NCBI GenBank assembly: GCA_003168255.1
Contig: PMSU01000151.1
Span: forward strand, 89,835-129,937
Source of the DNA: Actinomycetota bacterium
GTDB lineage: Bacteria; Actinomycetota; Actinomycetes; Streptosporangiales; Streptosporangiaceae
Length of the DNA stretch: 40,103 bases
Direction of reading: 5' to 3'
The translations under genes and the position numbers were made by a program. Below the pieces are notes generated by a model. The model did not search any database. It worked only from the letters and a program-made list of their open reading frames with translations, and was not told the DNA's origin. Positions 1-7,512 of the stretch are shown here, one piece after another (the first letter of the stretch is position 1; each line of letters opens with the position of its first letter).

Positions 1-2328
1 CGCAAGCGCAACGGCGACACCGAGCCGGTCGACGTGAACAAGATCGTGCGGGCCGTTGACCGGTGCGCCGGCGGCCTGGATGATGTCGATCCGCTGCGGG
101 TGGCGACCAAGACGATCAGCGGCCTGTACGACGGGGCGACCACCGCGGAGCTGGACCGGCTGTCGATCCAGACCGCGGCCGAGATGACCGGCGAGGAGCC
201 GCAGTACTCGCGGCTGGCGGCCCGGCTGCTGGCCGGGTACATCGGCAAGGAGGTGCGCGGGCAGGGCATCGCCTCGTTCAGCCAGGCCATTGGCCTGGGC
301 CATGCCGAGGGCCTGATCAGCGATGAGACGGCGAGGTTCGTCAAGGACAATGCCCGCAAGCTCGACGACGCGATCGACGCCACGGCGGATCTGCGGTTCG
401 AGTACTTCGGCCTGCGCACGGTCTATGACCGGTATCTGCTGCGCCATCCCGCCGCGCGGCTGGTGATCGAGACACCGCAGTATTTCCTGCTGCGGGTGGC
501 CTGCGGCCTGTCGCAGGCGCCCGCCGAGGCGATCGGCTTCTACCGCCTGATGTCGTCGCTGGCCTACCTGCCCAGCTCCCCGACGCTGTTCAACTCGGGT
601 ACCAGTCATTCGCAAATGTCGTCCTGTTTCCTGGTGGACTCCCCGCGCGATGACCTGGACTCGATCTACGAGCGGTACGCGCAGGTGGCGCGATTGTCGA
701 AGTTCGCCGGCGGCATCGGCATCTCCTGGTCGCGGGTCCGGTCGCGCGGGGCGCTGATCCGGGGCACCAACGGGCAGTCCAACGGGATCGTGCCGTGGCT
801 GCGCACCCTGGACGCGTCCGTCGCCGCAGTGAACCAGGGCGGCCGCCGCAAGGGCGCCGCCTGCGCCTACCTCGAGCCCTGGCATCCCGACATCGAGGAG
901 TTCCTCGAACTGCGGGACAACACCGGCGAGGACGCGCGCCGTACCCACAACATCAACCTGGCCAACTGGATCCCGGACGAGTTCATGCGCCGGGTTGAGG
1001 CTGACGAACTGTGGTCGCTCATCGACCCGGATCAGGTGCCCGAGCTGCCTGACCTGTACGGGGAGGCGTTCGACGCGGCCTACCGTGCCGCCGAGGCCCA
1101 GGGGCGCGCCGTTCGGCAGATAAAAGCCCGTGACCTTTACGCGAAGATGATGCGCACTCTGGCCCAGACCGGCAACGGCTGGATGACCTTCAAAGACGCC
1201 GCCAACGCCAAGTGCAACCAGACCGGCTCAGCCGGGAACGTGGTGCACCTGTCCAACCTGTGCACCGAGATCACCGAGGTCTCCTCCGACACCGAGACCG
1301 CTGTCTGCAACCTCGGCTCGATCAACCTCGCCCAGCACCTGACCAGCCCGGACGCCGACGGCCCGGCCGCCGGAATCGACTGGGACAAGCTACGCGCGAC
1401 CGTGCGCACCGCCGTCCCGTTTCTGGACCGGGTCATCGACATCGGCTACTACCCGAGCGAGCAGGCGGCAGCGTCCAACCCGCGGTGGCGGCCCATCGGG
1501 CTGGGGGTGATGGGGCTACAGGACGTGTTCTTCGCGCTACGGCTGCCGTTCGACTCCGACGCCGCACGTGAGCTGTCGACGCGGGTCGCCGAGGAGATCT
1601 ACCTGACCGCGCTGGAAGTGTCCTGCGATCTTGCCGAACGCTCCGGCCCCCATCCCTCGTTCCCGCTGACCCGCGCCGCGGCCGGCCAGCTACAGCCCGA
1701 CCTGTGGGGTGTCGCCGGCGTCCAGGCAGAGCGCTGGGCCGAACTGCGGACGCGGATCGCGGCCACCGCGCTGCGCAACTCGCTGCTTATCGCGATCGCG
1801 CCGACGGCCACTATCGCCTCGATCGCCGGCTGCTATGAGTGCATCGAGCCCCAGGTGTCCAACCTGTTCAAGCGCGAGACCATGTCCGGCGAGTTCCTGC
1901 AGCTCAACGCTGCGCTGGTGCGAGAGCTGAAGGGACACGGACTGTGGACCGCGGACACCCGCGATGCGGTCAAGCGCGCGGACGGCTCGGTGCAGGGCCT
2001 CACCGCGCTGCCGGCCGGCATCCGCGAACTGTTCCGCACCGCGTGGGAACTGCCGCAGCGCGCCCTCATCGACCTCGCGGCAGCCCGCGCGCCGTTCATC
2101 GACCAGAGCCAGTCACTCAACCTGTTCCTGGCCGCACCGACGATCGGCAAGCTCTCCTCGATGTACCTGCACGCCTGGAAGGCAGGCCTGAAGACGACCT
2201 ACTACCTGCGGTCCCGGCCCGCCACCCGCATCCAGCAGGCCACCGTCACCGCACAGGCACCAGCCACCGATAACGCGGCCGTGGCGTGCTCCCTGGAAAA
2301 CCCCGAGACTTGCGAGGCCTGCCAATGA
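1..2328 (+). CDS. nrdA: Ribonucleoside-diphosphate reductase, class I large (alpha) subunit, 5' partial
   Basis: Reduces ribonucleoside diphosphates to deoxyribonucleotides in the cytosol, with NrdB as radical donor. The frame is open from base 1 and the first residues (KRNGDTEPVDVNKIVRAVD) are an ATP-cone, so the true start lies upstream. Numbering visible codons, the catalytic cysteines are C209 (SSCFLVD), C421 (SNLCTEI, with N419 and E423) and C439 (VCNLGSIN). The radical-transfer tyrosine pair YY is at 734-735. PTATIASIAG is the phosphate-binding loop. The C-terminus (CSLENPETCEACQ) carries the CxxC-type redox tail. The 775 visible codons fit a class Ia NrdA. The stop overlaps the nrdB start (ATGA), so the two are translationally coupled. 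Any NrdR box would be outside the window. Confidence 0.97.
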   Translation, partial: RKRNGDTEPVDVNKIVRAVDRCAGGLDDVDPLRVATKTISGLYDGATTAELDRLSIQTAAEMTGEEPQYSRLAARLLAGYIGKEVRGQGIASFSQAIGLGHAEGLISDETARFVKDNARKLDDAIDATADLRFEYFGLRTVYDRYLLRHPAARLVIETPQYFLLRVACGLSQAPAEAIGFYRLMSSLAYLPSSPTLFNSGTSHSQMSSCFLVDSPRDDLDSIYERYAQVARLSKFAGGIGISWSRVRSRGALIRGTNGQSNGIVPWLRTLDASVAAVNQGGRRKGAACAYLEPWHPDIEEFLELRDNTGEDARRTHNINLANWIPDEFMRRVEADELWSLIDPDQVPELPDLYGEAFDAAYRAAEAQGRAVRQIKARDLYAKMMRTLAQTGNGWMTFKDAANAKCNQTGSAGNVVHLSNLCTEITEVSSDTETAVCNLGSINLAQHLTSPDADGPAAGIDWDKLRATVRTAVPFLDRVIDIGYYPSEQAAASNPRWRPIGLGVMGLQDVFFALRLPFDSDAARELSTRVAEEIYLTALEVSCDLAERSGPHPSFPLTRAAAGQLQPDLWGVAGVQAERWAELRTRIAATALRNSLLIAIAPTATIASIAGCYECIEPQVSNLFKRETMSGEFLQLNAALVRELKGHGLWTADTRDAVKRADGSVQGLTALPAGIRELFRTAWELPQRALIDLAAARAPFIDQSQSLNLFLAAPTIGKLSSMYLHAWKAGLKTTYYLRSRPATRIQQATVTAQAPATDNAAVACSLENPETCEACQ

Positions 2329-3362
2329 CCGCCACCGACACTACCGCCCCCGGGCCGGGCAGGCACCTGCTGCTCGACCCGGGCATGGACCTGACCCTGC
2401 GGCCGATGCGCTACCCGCGCTTCTACGACCGCTTCCGCGACGCGATCAAGAACACCTGGACGGTCGAAGAGGTTGACCTGCACTCCGACCTCGCCGACCT
2501 GGCACGCCTGTCCCCCGCCGAACAGCACCTGATCAGCCGGCTGGTCGCCTTCTTCGCCACCGGCGACACCATCGTCGCCAACAACCTGGTGCTCAACCTC
2601 TACCAGCACATCAACTCCCCCGAAGGCCGGCTCTACCTGTCCCGGCAGCTGTTCGAGGAAGCCGTGCATGTCCAGTTCTACCTGACCCTGCTCGACACCT
2701 ACGTGCCCGGCGAGCAAGAGCGGGCCGAGGCATTCGCGGCCGTCGAGAACATCCCGTCGATCCGGCGGAAGGCCGAGTTCTGCTTCCGCTGGATCGACTC
2801 GGTCTACGAGCTGCGCGAGCTGCGCACCGCCCCCGACCGTCGGGCGTTCCTGCTCAACCTGATCTGCTTCGCCGCCTGCATCGAGGGGCTGTTCTTCTAC
2901 GGTGCTTTCGCCTACGTCTACTTCCTGCGCTCCCGCGGGCTGCTGAACGGCCTCGCCTCGGGCACCAACTGGGTGTTCCGCGACGAGTCCATGCACATGG
3001 CCTTCGCGTTCGACATGGTCGAGACCATCCGGCGCGAGGAACCCGGCCTCTTCGACGCCGGCATGACCCGGCAGGTCCGCGACATGCTCGCTGAGGCCGT
3101 CGAGTGCGAGGTCGGTTTCGCCGAGGACCTGCTCGGCCAGGGCGTCCCCGGCATGTCACCGGCCGACATGCGTGAATACCTCCAGCACGTCGCCGACCGC
3201 AGGCTCACCCAGCTGGGCATCGACCCGCTCTACCGGTCAGCGAACCCGTTCACGTTCATGGACCTGCAAGACGTCCAGGAACTATCGAACTTCTTCGAGC
3301 GCCGCGTCTCCGCCTACCAAGTCGGCGTCACCGGCACCGTCTCCTTCGACGACGACTTCTGA
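2325..3362 (+). CDS. nrdB: Ribonucleoside-diphosphate reductase, class I small (beta) subunit
   Basis: Di-iron protein that makes and stores the tyrosyl radical used by NrdA. ATG at 2325 overlaps the nrdA stop as ATGA, giving 345 aa; an in-frame ATG at 2286 lies inside nrdA and is unlikely. Ligands visible from this start are D81 (FFATGD), E112 and H115 (EEAVHVQFY), the central E in ACIEGLFFY, and E and H in RDESMH. Y119 sits at the place of the radical tyrosine, so this is a tyrosyl-radical type and not the tyrosine-less class Ic. No clear terminator follows. The next gene is convergent. Confidence 0.96.
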   Translation: MTATDTTAPGPGRHLLLDPGMDLTLRPMRYPRFYDRFRDAIKNTWTVEEVDLHSDLADLARLSPAEQHLISRLVAFFATGDTIVANNLVLNLYQHINSPEGRLYLSRQLFEEAVHVQFYLTLLDTYVPGEQERAEAFAAVENIPSIRRKAEFCFRWIDSVYELRELRTAPDRRAFLLNLICFAACIEGLFFYGAFAYVYFLRSRGLLNGLASGTNWVFRDESMHMAFAFDMVETIRREEPGLFDAGMTRQVRDMLAEAVECEVGFAEDLLGQGVPGMSPADMREYLQHVADRRLTQLGIDPLYRSANPFTFMDLQDVQELSNFFERRVSAYQVGVTGTVSFDDDF

Positions 3363-3481
3363 ACAGCTGGCCAGACACAATCCGGGTCCGCGCCGCCCGA
3401 AACCGAAGTGGCCGCCGGGCCCCTGCCGGATCACGGACCTGACGCCACACCCTTATTCCCCTGAACCGCGTCTGGATCTGG

Positions 3482-4366
3482 TCAGATGAAGTAGTGGCCC
3501 TGTTCGATGTCCTCGATGAGGCCGGGGTGGGTGGGCTTCCAGCCCAGGAGTTCCTGCGTGATGGTGCTGGAGGCGGGCATGTCGGTGCTGAGCACGGGCA
3601 CGAGCATGCCGCCGTATTCTTCGGCGGGGAGGGACCTGGCCGGCAGGTTCAGGTTCCGGCCGATGGCCTCGGCGATCTGGCGGACGGGTACGCCCTCGTC
3701 ACCGACGGCGTTGAGCACTGCACCCGCGGGAGCCTGCTCAACGGCCAGCCGGTAGAGGCGTGCGGCGTCTTTCACGTGAACGGCGGGCCAGCGGCTGGCC
3801 CCGTCGCCGATGTAGCCTGAGACGCCCTTGGCCCGGGCCATGGCAATGAGCTGGGGGACGAAGCCGTGACGTTCTCCCTGGCCGTGCACCGAGCGGGGCA
3901 GCATGACCAGGCAGGCCCGGACGTCCCGCTCTGCGGCCGCGAGGGCAGCCTGCATGTTGCTGATGCGGGCGGCGACGGGCCCCTGGGCGATCAGCTCGTC
4001 GCGTTCAGTCGCGGGACGGCTGGGCGTGACAATCGTCGCGCCGGAGACCAGCATGGGCTGGCCGGAGCCGGCGAGGCTGTCGGCAAACGTCTCGATGGCC
4101 GTGGCATCGGCCTGCACCGCGGCCTCGAAGCCGGGCCTGCCGGGGATGAAGGCCAGGTGGATGACGCCGTCGCTGTCGAGGGCGCCAGCGCGCAGGATGC
4201 CGGCGTCGGTCAGGTCACCGCGCAGGACATCGGCGCCCATGCCGGCGATTGCCTTGGCGGAGGCGTCCGAGCGGGCTAGCCCGAGGACCTGGTGGCCGGC
4301 ACTGATGAGTTCGGGGACGACGGCCGAGCCGATCCAGCCCGAAGCGCCGGTGACGAAGATGCGCAT
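3482..4366 (-). CDS. NAD-dependent epimerase/dehydratase family protein (extended SDR)
   Basis: A 294-aa Rossmann protein starting MRIFVTGASGWIGSAVV, so the nucleotide-binding TGxxGxIG motif is at residues 6-13. VIHLAF follows strand 4, and VHVKDAARLY is the late motif shared by NAD-dependent epimerases such as YwnB/SCO-type NmrA-like reductases. The canonical YxxxK is not clear: the region LVSGATIVTPSRPATERDE has no tyrosine, so catalysis may be altered or the protein may act as a sensor. The ATG at 4366 is chosen because an AAGGAG box lies 6-7 nt upstream; the frame is open 22 codons further but without a ribosome site. It is divergent from a TetR gene, and three operator palindromes lie between them, so it is the probable target of that repressor. 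The substrate is unknown. Confidence 0.85.
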   Translation of the reverse strand: MRIFVTGASGWIGSAVVPELISAGHQVLGLARSDASAKAIAGMGADVLRGDLTDAGILRAGALDSDGVIHLAFIPGRPGFEAAVQADATAIETFADSLAGSGQPMLVSGATIVTPSRPATERDELIAQGPVAARISNMQAALAAAERDVRACLVMLPRSVHGQGERHGFVPQLIAMARAKGVSGYIGDGASRWPAVHVKDAARLYRLAVEQAPAGAVLNAVGDEGVPVRQIAEAIGRNLNLPARSLPAEEYGGMLVPVLSTDMPASSTITQELLGWKPTHPGLIEDIEQGHYFI

Positions 4367-4434
4367 GGAAGGTCTCCTTGGTTGTGCTGCCGCTGTAGAG
4401 GATGTGCGGCGCAGGCGCCGCGGCCGGAACATTG

Positions 4435-4515
4435 ATGCGATCCAGTCGCATTGACCCTATCATGCCGATGCGACTAAGTCGCATCTACTTCTCGGGTGAT
4501 GCGATCCGATCGCGT
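4435..4515. promoter_or_regulatory. Triple TetR operator, ATGCGA-N5-TCGCAT
   Basis: Three 17-bp palindromes occupy the divergent promoter: 4435-4451 (ATGCGA-TCCAG-TCGCAT), 4468-4484 (ATGCGA-CTAAG-TCGCAT) and 4499-4515 (ATGCGA-TCCGA-TCGCGT, one mismatch). Spacings are 33 and 31 bp, about three helical turns, so bound dimers would lie on one face. The third ends 11 bp before the GTG start of the TetR gene, consistent with autorepression and control of the epimerase. Confidence 0.85.
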
Positions 4516-4525
4516 CGCTTAGGAT

Positions 4526-5125
4526 GTGACAGTGAGCAGATGGGCACCGAATGCGCGCGAGCGGCTGGAAACCGCCGCACTGGACCTGTTTGTGGAGAAC
4601 GGCTACGAGGAGACGACCGTCGCGCAGATCGCAGGCCGCGCGGGAATGAACCGCGCTACGTTCTTCCGGCACTTCGCGGATAAGCGCGAGGTCCTCTTCG
4701 GCGGGGAAGACGTGCTGGCCGGGCTGTTCGCCGACGCCATCCGGGCTGCGCCCCCGGGGGCGACGCTCACCGAATGCCTGAAGGCGGCGCTCGCGGCGGC
4801 GCAGGTCGCGATGACCCCGCAGCTGCGGCCCGCAGCCGCCCGGCGCAGACTGGTGGTCGCGGCGAACAGCGAGTTGCAGGAGCGGGGACTACTCAAGCAC
4901 GCCCGAGTCACCAAGTCGATCACCGCTGCCCTGCGAGAGCGAGGCACAGACGAACTTGCCGCGCGACTGGGGGCGGAGATGGGCATGCTCGCTTTCAGCG
5001 TCGCGTTCGAGCGCTGGATGAAGGCGAACGATGACGAACCGTTCCCGCCCTTCGCCGATGCGGCCTTGAGTGACCTGCAGGCGCGTGCCGCCGAGTTCGT
5101 CCTCCCGTCCCGCCTTTCAGCTTGA
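4526..5125 (+). CDS. TetR/AcrR family transcriptional repressor
   Basis: A 199-aa regulator. The N-terminal helix-turn-helix at about residues 10-55 reads ALDLFVENGYEETTVAQIAGRAG, followed by MNRATFFRHFADKREVLF, the TetR recognition-helix signature. The rest is an all-alpha ligand domain with no recognisable ligand. Start GTG 4526 is used; GTG 4532 is an alternative. No strong ribosome site is visible because operator DNA fills the upstream region. It very probably binds the three palindromes at 4435-4515 and controls itself and the divergent epimerase. Confidence 0.9.
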   Translation: MTVSRWAPNARERLETAALDLFVENGYEETTVAQIAGRAGMNRATFFRHFADKREVLFGGEDVLAGLFADAIRAAPPGATLTECLKAALAAAQVAMTPQLRPAAARRRLVVAANSELQERGLLKHARVTKSITAALRERGTDELAARLGAEMGMLAFSVAFERWMKANDDEPFPPFADAALSDLQARAAEFVLPSRLSA

Positions 5126-5218
5126 CGCGGACTCCGAGGAGCAGAGAAGCCTAGCTCAGGGTCGTATCGGCAAACGAATGGGTTCGGGCAACGCGATGCT
5201 CACGCGTCGTTGGCGTCT

Positions 5219-5530
5219 CAGCCTTCGATCATCCGGATCCTGTTGTTGTCGCTGTCAGAGATCACCAGGTTGCCGCCGTCCACGGCTACGCCTGTCGGGT
5301 TGTAGAGCTCGGCCATGGTGCCCGGGCCGCCGTCACCGGAGAACCGTACTGGCCGTCACCGGCCACGGTGTAGATGTCCCCCGTGGTCATCGCCTGACCG
5401 TAAAACGTGCCCGACGACACCGCCACTACCCGGACCCGGCTATTGCCCGCATCGGCGATCACCAGGTTCCCGGCACCGTCCACCGCCAAACCCGTCGGGT
5501 TGTTCAGCTTGGCGCTGGTGGCCGGCTCCC
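5219..5530 (-). pseudogene. NHL-repeat protein, C-terminal remnant with frameshift
   Basis: Two NHL-type beta-propeller repeats can be read: NNPTGLAVDGAGNLVIADAG followed by SRVRVVAVSSGTFYGQAMTTG and DIYTVAGDGQYG, then LYNPTGVAVDGGNLVISDSD ending RIRMIEG and a TGA at 5219-5221. The two parts are in different frames. One base is missing near 5341-5346, where GFSGDGGPG should be encoded. The propeller normally has many more repeats and a signal peptide, so this is a 3' remnant. Its upstream end runs directly into an unrelated protease-like fragment. Confidence 0.75.
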
Positions 5531-5623
5531 GGTGTCGAAGATGAAGGTCGTTTCGATGTCACCCACCACGACCGGGACCGCCAGCATGTGCTCCATGTAC
5601 CGGAACGGCACCGCGGTGATCAT
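5504..5623 (-). pseudogene. Aspartyl-protease-like N-terminal fragment
   Basis: A 39-codon reading frame from ATG 5623 ends at a TGA at 5504-5506. It contains VPVVVGDIETTFIFDTGS, which matches the first catalytic loop (DTGS) of pepsin/retropepsin-like proteases. Everything after DTGS is missing, because the sequence jumps into NHL-repeat DNA in another frame. I read it as the first lobe of an aspartyl protease gene cut off by a deletion or rearrangement. It is too short to be functional. Confidence 0.5.
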
Positions 5624-5764
5624 CCGCAAACCTTACCGGGCTGGCCGTGCGGTGTGCTGCATCGCCGGTATGGGGCTTGAGCATCAGTGGAACGGCTCCG
5701 GCCCGGATGGCCACGCGCCGCGGGGAGGGGCGGGGCCTGGCCATCCGGGCCGGGCTGGGCTGGG

Positions 5765-6193
5765 TCAGGCGCTGGCGGTGACTTGCTTGCTGGTGTCGTT
5801 GCTGGTGATGGCGATGGTGCGCGGCTTGGCCTTCTCGTGGATGGGGATGGCCAGGGTGAGCACGCCGGCGGTGTAGCTGGCGTCGATGTGGTCGGCGTCG
5901 AGGGTTTCGCCGAGGAACACCTGGCGGGTGAAGGTGCCTGCGGGCCGTTCGGCGACGATGAGCTGGGCGCCGTCGGGCTGGATGGGCTTGCGTTCGGCGC
6001 GGACGGTCAGCACGTTCTGCTCGGCCTGCAGGTCGATGGAGTCGGCCTGGATGCCGGGCAGGTCGAAGTGGACGTAGAAGGTGTCGCCGTGCCGGTAGGC
6101 GTCCATCGGCATCGCGGCCGGGCGGACGGTGGTGCCGAGTACCTGCTGGGTCAGCCGGTCCAGCTCGCGGAATGGGTCAGTGCGCATCAGCAT
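5765..6193 (-). CDS. Hsp20 family small heat-shock protein
   Basis: A 142-aa ATP-independent holdase with an alpha-crystallin domain at about residues 28-130. GDTFYVHFDLPGIQADSIDL is the core strand region and ASYTAGVLTLAIPI is the family motif AxxxxGVLxxxxP near the C-terminal end. ATG 6193 (or 6187, two codons on) follows GGGAGG by about 10 nt; the frame extends further upstream but crosses the promoter. It is divergent from a J-domain gene and hspR, so it probably belongs to a small chaperone regulon. A TTGCCA-N18-TATATA promoter lies upstream. Confidence 0.92.
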   Translation of the reverse strand: MLMRTDPFRELDRLTQQVLGTTVRPAAMPMDAYRHGDTFYVHFDLPGIQADSIDLQAEQNVLTVRAERKPIQPDGAQLIVAERPAGTFTRQVFLGETLDADHIDASYTAGVLTLAIPIHEKAKPRTIAITSNDTSKQVTASA

Positions 6194-6253
6194 GAGGATC
6201 AAGCCTCCCTTACCGGGTCGGGTGAGTATCGGTGGGCGCTGTGCCCAGGAATG

Positions 6254-6283
6254 TATATAACACGCATCCCAGTAACCTGGCAA
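6254..6283 (-). promoter_or_regulatory. Predicted promoter of hsp20
   Basis: On the minus strand, TTGCCA (6278-6283) and TATATA (6254-6259) are separated by 18 bp and sit about 60 bp before the hsp20 start. An AT-rich -10 box is unusual in this GC-rich DNA. I found no full HAIR inverted repeat (CTTGAGT-N7-ACTCAAG), only CGACTCAG at 6288-6295, so HspR binding here is not shown. Confidence 0.45.
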
Positions 6284-6367
6284 CCCTCGACTCAGATTTA
6301 GTGATGCCGCATACTAGGGATGAGCGCCCTCCTTATGGCGGGCCACGGAAACGGCAGGAGGTGAGCA

Positions 6368-6811
6368 GTGCACAGCCGCGAGGAGCCGCAAGATCTCTAT
6401 CAGCTGCTGGGCGTAGCCCGGGATGCGCCGGCCGCGGAAATCACCCGGGCCTACCACCGCCGCGCCCGGATGCTGCATCCTGACGCCCAGCCGGGCCAGG
6501 CTGGGCCGGCGGAGGGGTTTACAGAGCTGGAGGCGGCCTACCGGGTGCTGGGGGATCCCGCCCGCCGCGCCGCCTATGACCAGGCACTGCGCCCCCGCGG
6601 CTGCTGGCCCTTCCAGGCCGGGCGGGCTGCCGCGCCGCCCTGGCCGGGCAGCAGGCCGCCCGGTGCCGCGTTGCGGGCTGGCCCGGTTCAGGTCAGCCCG
6701 CCGCCTGGTGCCGCCGTGGTGGATGATCAGGCTGATGCCCGGCTGGCGGTGCTGGCCCTGCTGCTGGCCCGCCGCCTGGGCGCCGGGCCGGGCTGGGACT
6801 GGCCGTGGTAA
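6368..6811 (+). CDS. J-domain (DnaJ-like) co-chaperone, short form
   Basis: A 147-aa protein with an N-terminal J domain (residues about 8-75): LYQLLGVARDAPAAEITRAY, the HPD motif at 37-39, and AYRVLGDPARRAAYDQ. It stimulates Hsp70 ATPase; the DnaK partner must be elsewhere. There are no zinc-finger CxxCxGxG repeats and no CTD-I/II, so this is a class C/CbpA-like short form with a proline-rich tail (75-120). The GTG start has AGGAGG upstream. The stop overlaps the hspR start by 7 nt, giving a two-gene operon divergent from hsp20. Confidence 0.85.
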   Translation: MHSREEPQDLYQLLGVARDAPAAEITRAYHRRARMLHPDAQPGQAGPAEGFTELEAAYRVLGDPARRAAYDQALRPRGCWPFQAGRAAAPPWPGSRPPGAALRAGPVQVSPPPGAAVVDDQADARLAVLALLLARRLGAGPGWDWPW

Positions 6812-7131
6812 CCCCGGGCCTGCCCGGCCCGGGGTGGGATGATCTGGGCCGGGGCCTGTTCAGCATCTCGGTGGCCGCCGAGCTGGCCGGGCTGCACCCG
6901 CAGACGCTGCGGATCTACGAGCGGGAAGGTCTGCTCGACCCGGGCCGCACCGCGGGCGGCACCCGCCGCTATAGCCAGGCTGACATCGCCCGGCTGGCCG
7001 AGATCACCACCCTGACCAGTGACGGGCTGAACCTGGCCGGGATCCGCCGGGTGCTGGAACTGCAGGCCGAGACCCGCCGGCTGCAGGCCGAGGTCGCCCG
7101 GCTCCGCAAGCACACCGGCCGCCGCGCCTGA
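6805..7131 (+). CDS. hspR: HspR-type MerR family heat-shock repressor
   Basis: A 108-aa MerR-fold regulator. Residues about 17-50 (LFSISVAAELAGLHPQTLRI, YEREGLL) form the winged helix, GGTRRYSQADIARLAEI is the wing and second helix, and the C-terminus is a leucine-rich coiled coil (LELQAETRRLQAEVARLRK). Size and neighbours (J-domain gene upstream, hsp20 divergent) match HspR, which represses chaperone genes in actinobacteria. GTG 6805 overlaps the upstream stop by 7 nt. It is convergent with a chimeric ORF carrying a second, decayed HspR C-terminal half. Confidence 0.82.
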   Translation: MVTPGLPGPGWDDLGRGLFSISVAAELAGLHPQTLRIYEREGLLDPGRTAGGTRRYSQADIARLAEITTLTSDGLNLAGIRRVLELQAETRRLQAEVARLRKHTGRRA

Positions 7132-7140
7132 CCGGCCGGC

Positions 7141-7512
7141 TCACCGTGCCACCGGGCCACCGGGCCCGGCCGTGCCGGGCTGCCCGCGCAGCCTGCCGAT
7201 CAGTGCGTGCGCGTCGGCGAGCTCGTCTTGCAGGGCCACGATGCGCAGCGTGGCGGCCAGGTTGTGGCCCTGGTCGAACAGTTCGCGGATCCGGGTGGCC
7301 AGCTCGAGCTGGCGGCGGCTGTAGCGGCGGTGCCCGCCCGCCGACCGGCCCGGCCGCACCGCCCCGGCGGCGTCCAGGCCCCGCAGGAACGTCGCGTTGG
7401 TGAGGATGGAGTCGAAGTTGAACGACAGGGCGACGAAGATGAGCCCGGTCAACGCGGCGGCGGCGCTGGCCTCGGCGATGAAAAAGTTCGTCCATTGGTC
7501 GAACGCCGGCAT
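7141..7512 (-). CDS. Chimeric ORF: membrane-protein N-terminus joined to HspR/MerR C-terminal half
   Basis: A 123-aa frame with two unrelated parts. Residues 1-51 (FFIAEASAAAALTGLIFVAL and following) are a membrane helix typical of small actinobacterial membrane proteins. From residue 52, RPGRSAGGHRRYSRRQLELA and HNLAATLRIVALQDELA match the wing and coiled coil of HspR-type MerR proteins (compare hspR next door). The first recognition helices are missing, so sequence-specific DNA binding is doubtful. The ATG overlaps the MFS stop by one base (TGATG), a coupling arrangement, so it may still be translated. I think it is a deletion fusion; it could be a pseudogene. Confidence 0.55.
   Translation of the reverse strand: MPAFDQWTNFFIAEASAAAALTGLIFVALSFNFDSILTNATFLRGLDAAGAVRPGRSAGGHRRYSRRQLELATRIRELFDQGHNLAATLRIVALQDELADAHALIGRLRGQPGTAGPGGPVAR

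Noticed and set aside
2202..2996. Long minus-strand open frame (264 codons) across nrdA/nrdB
   Set aside because: It is antisense to two certain genes; the GC-rich third positions of nrdAB create open antisense frames. No motifs or ribosome site.
6288..6295. Possible HspR HAIR half-site CGACTCAG
   Set aside because: Only a partial half-site; the partner CTTGAGT at 7-bp spacing is absent.
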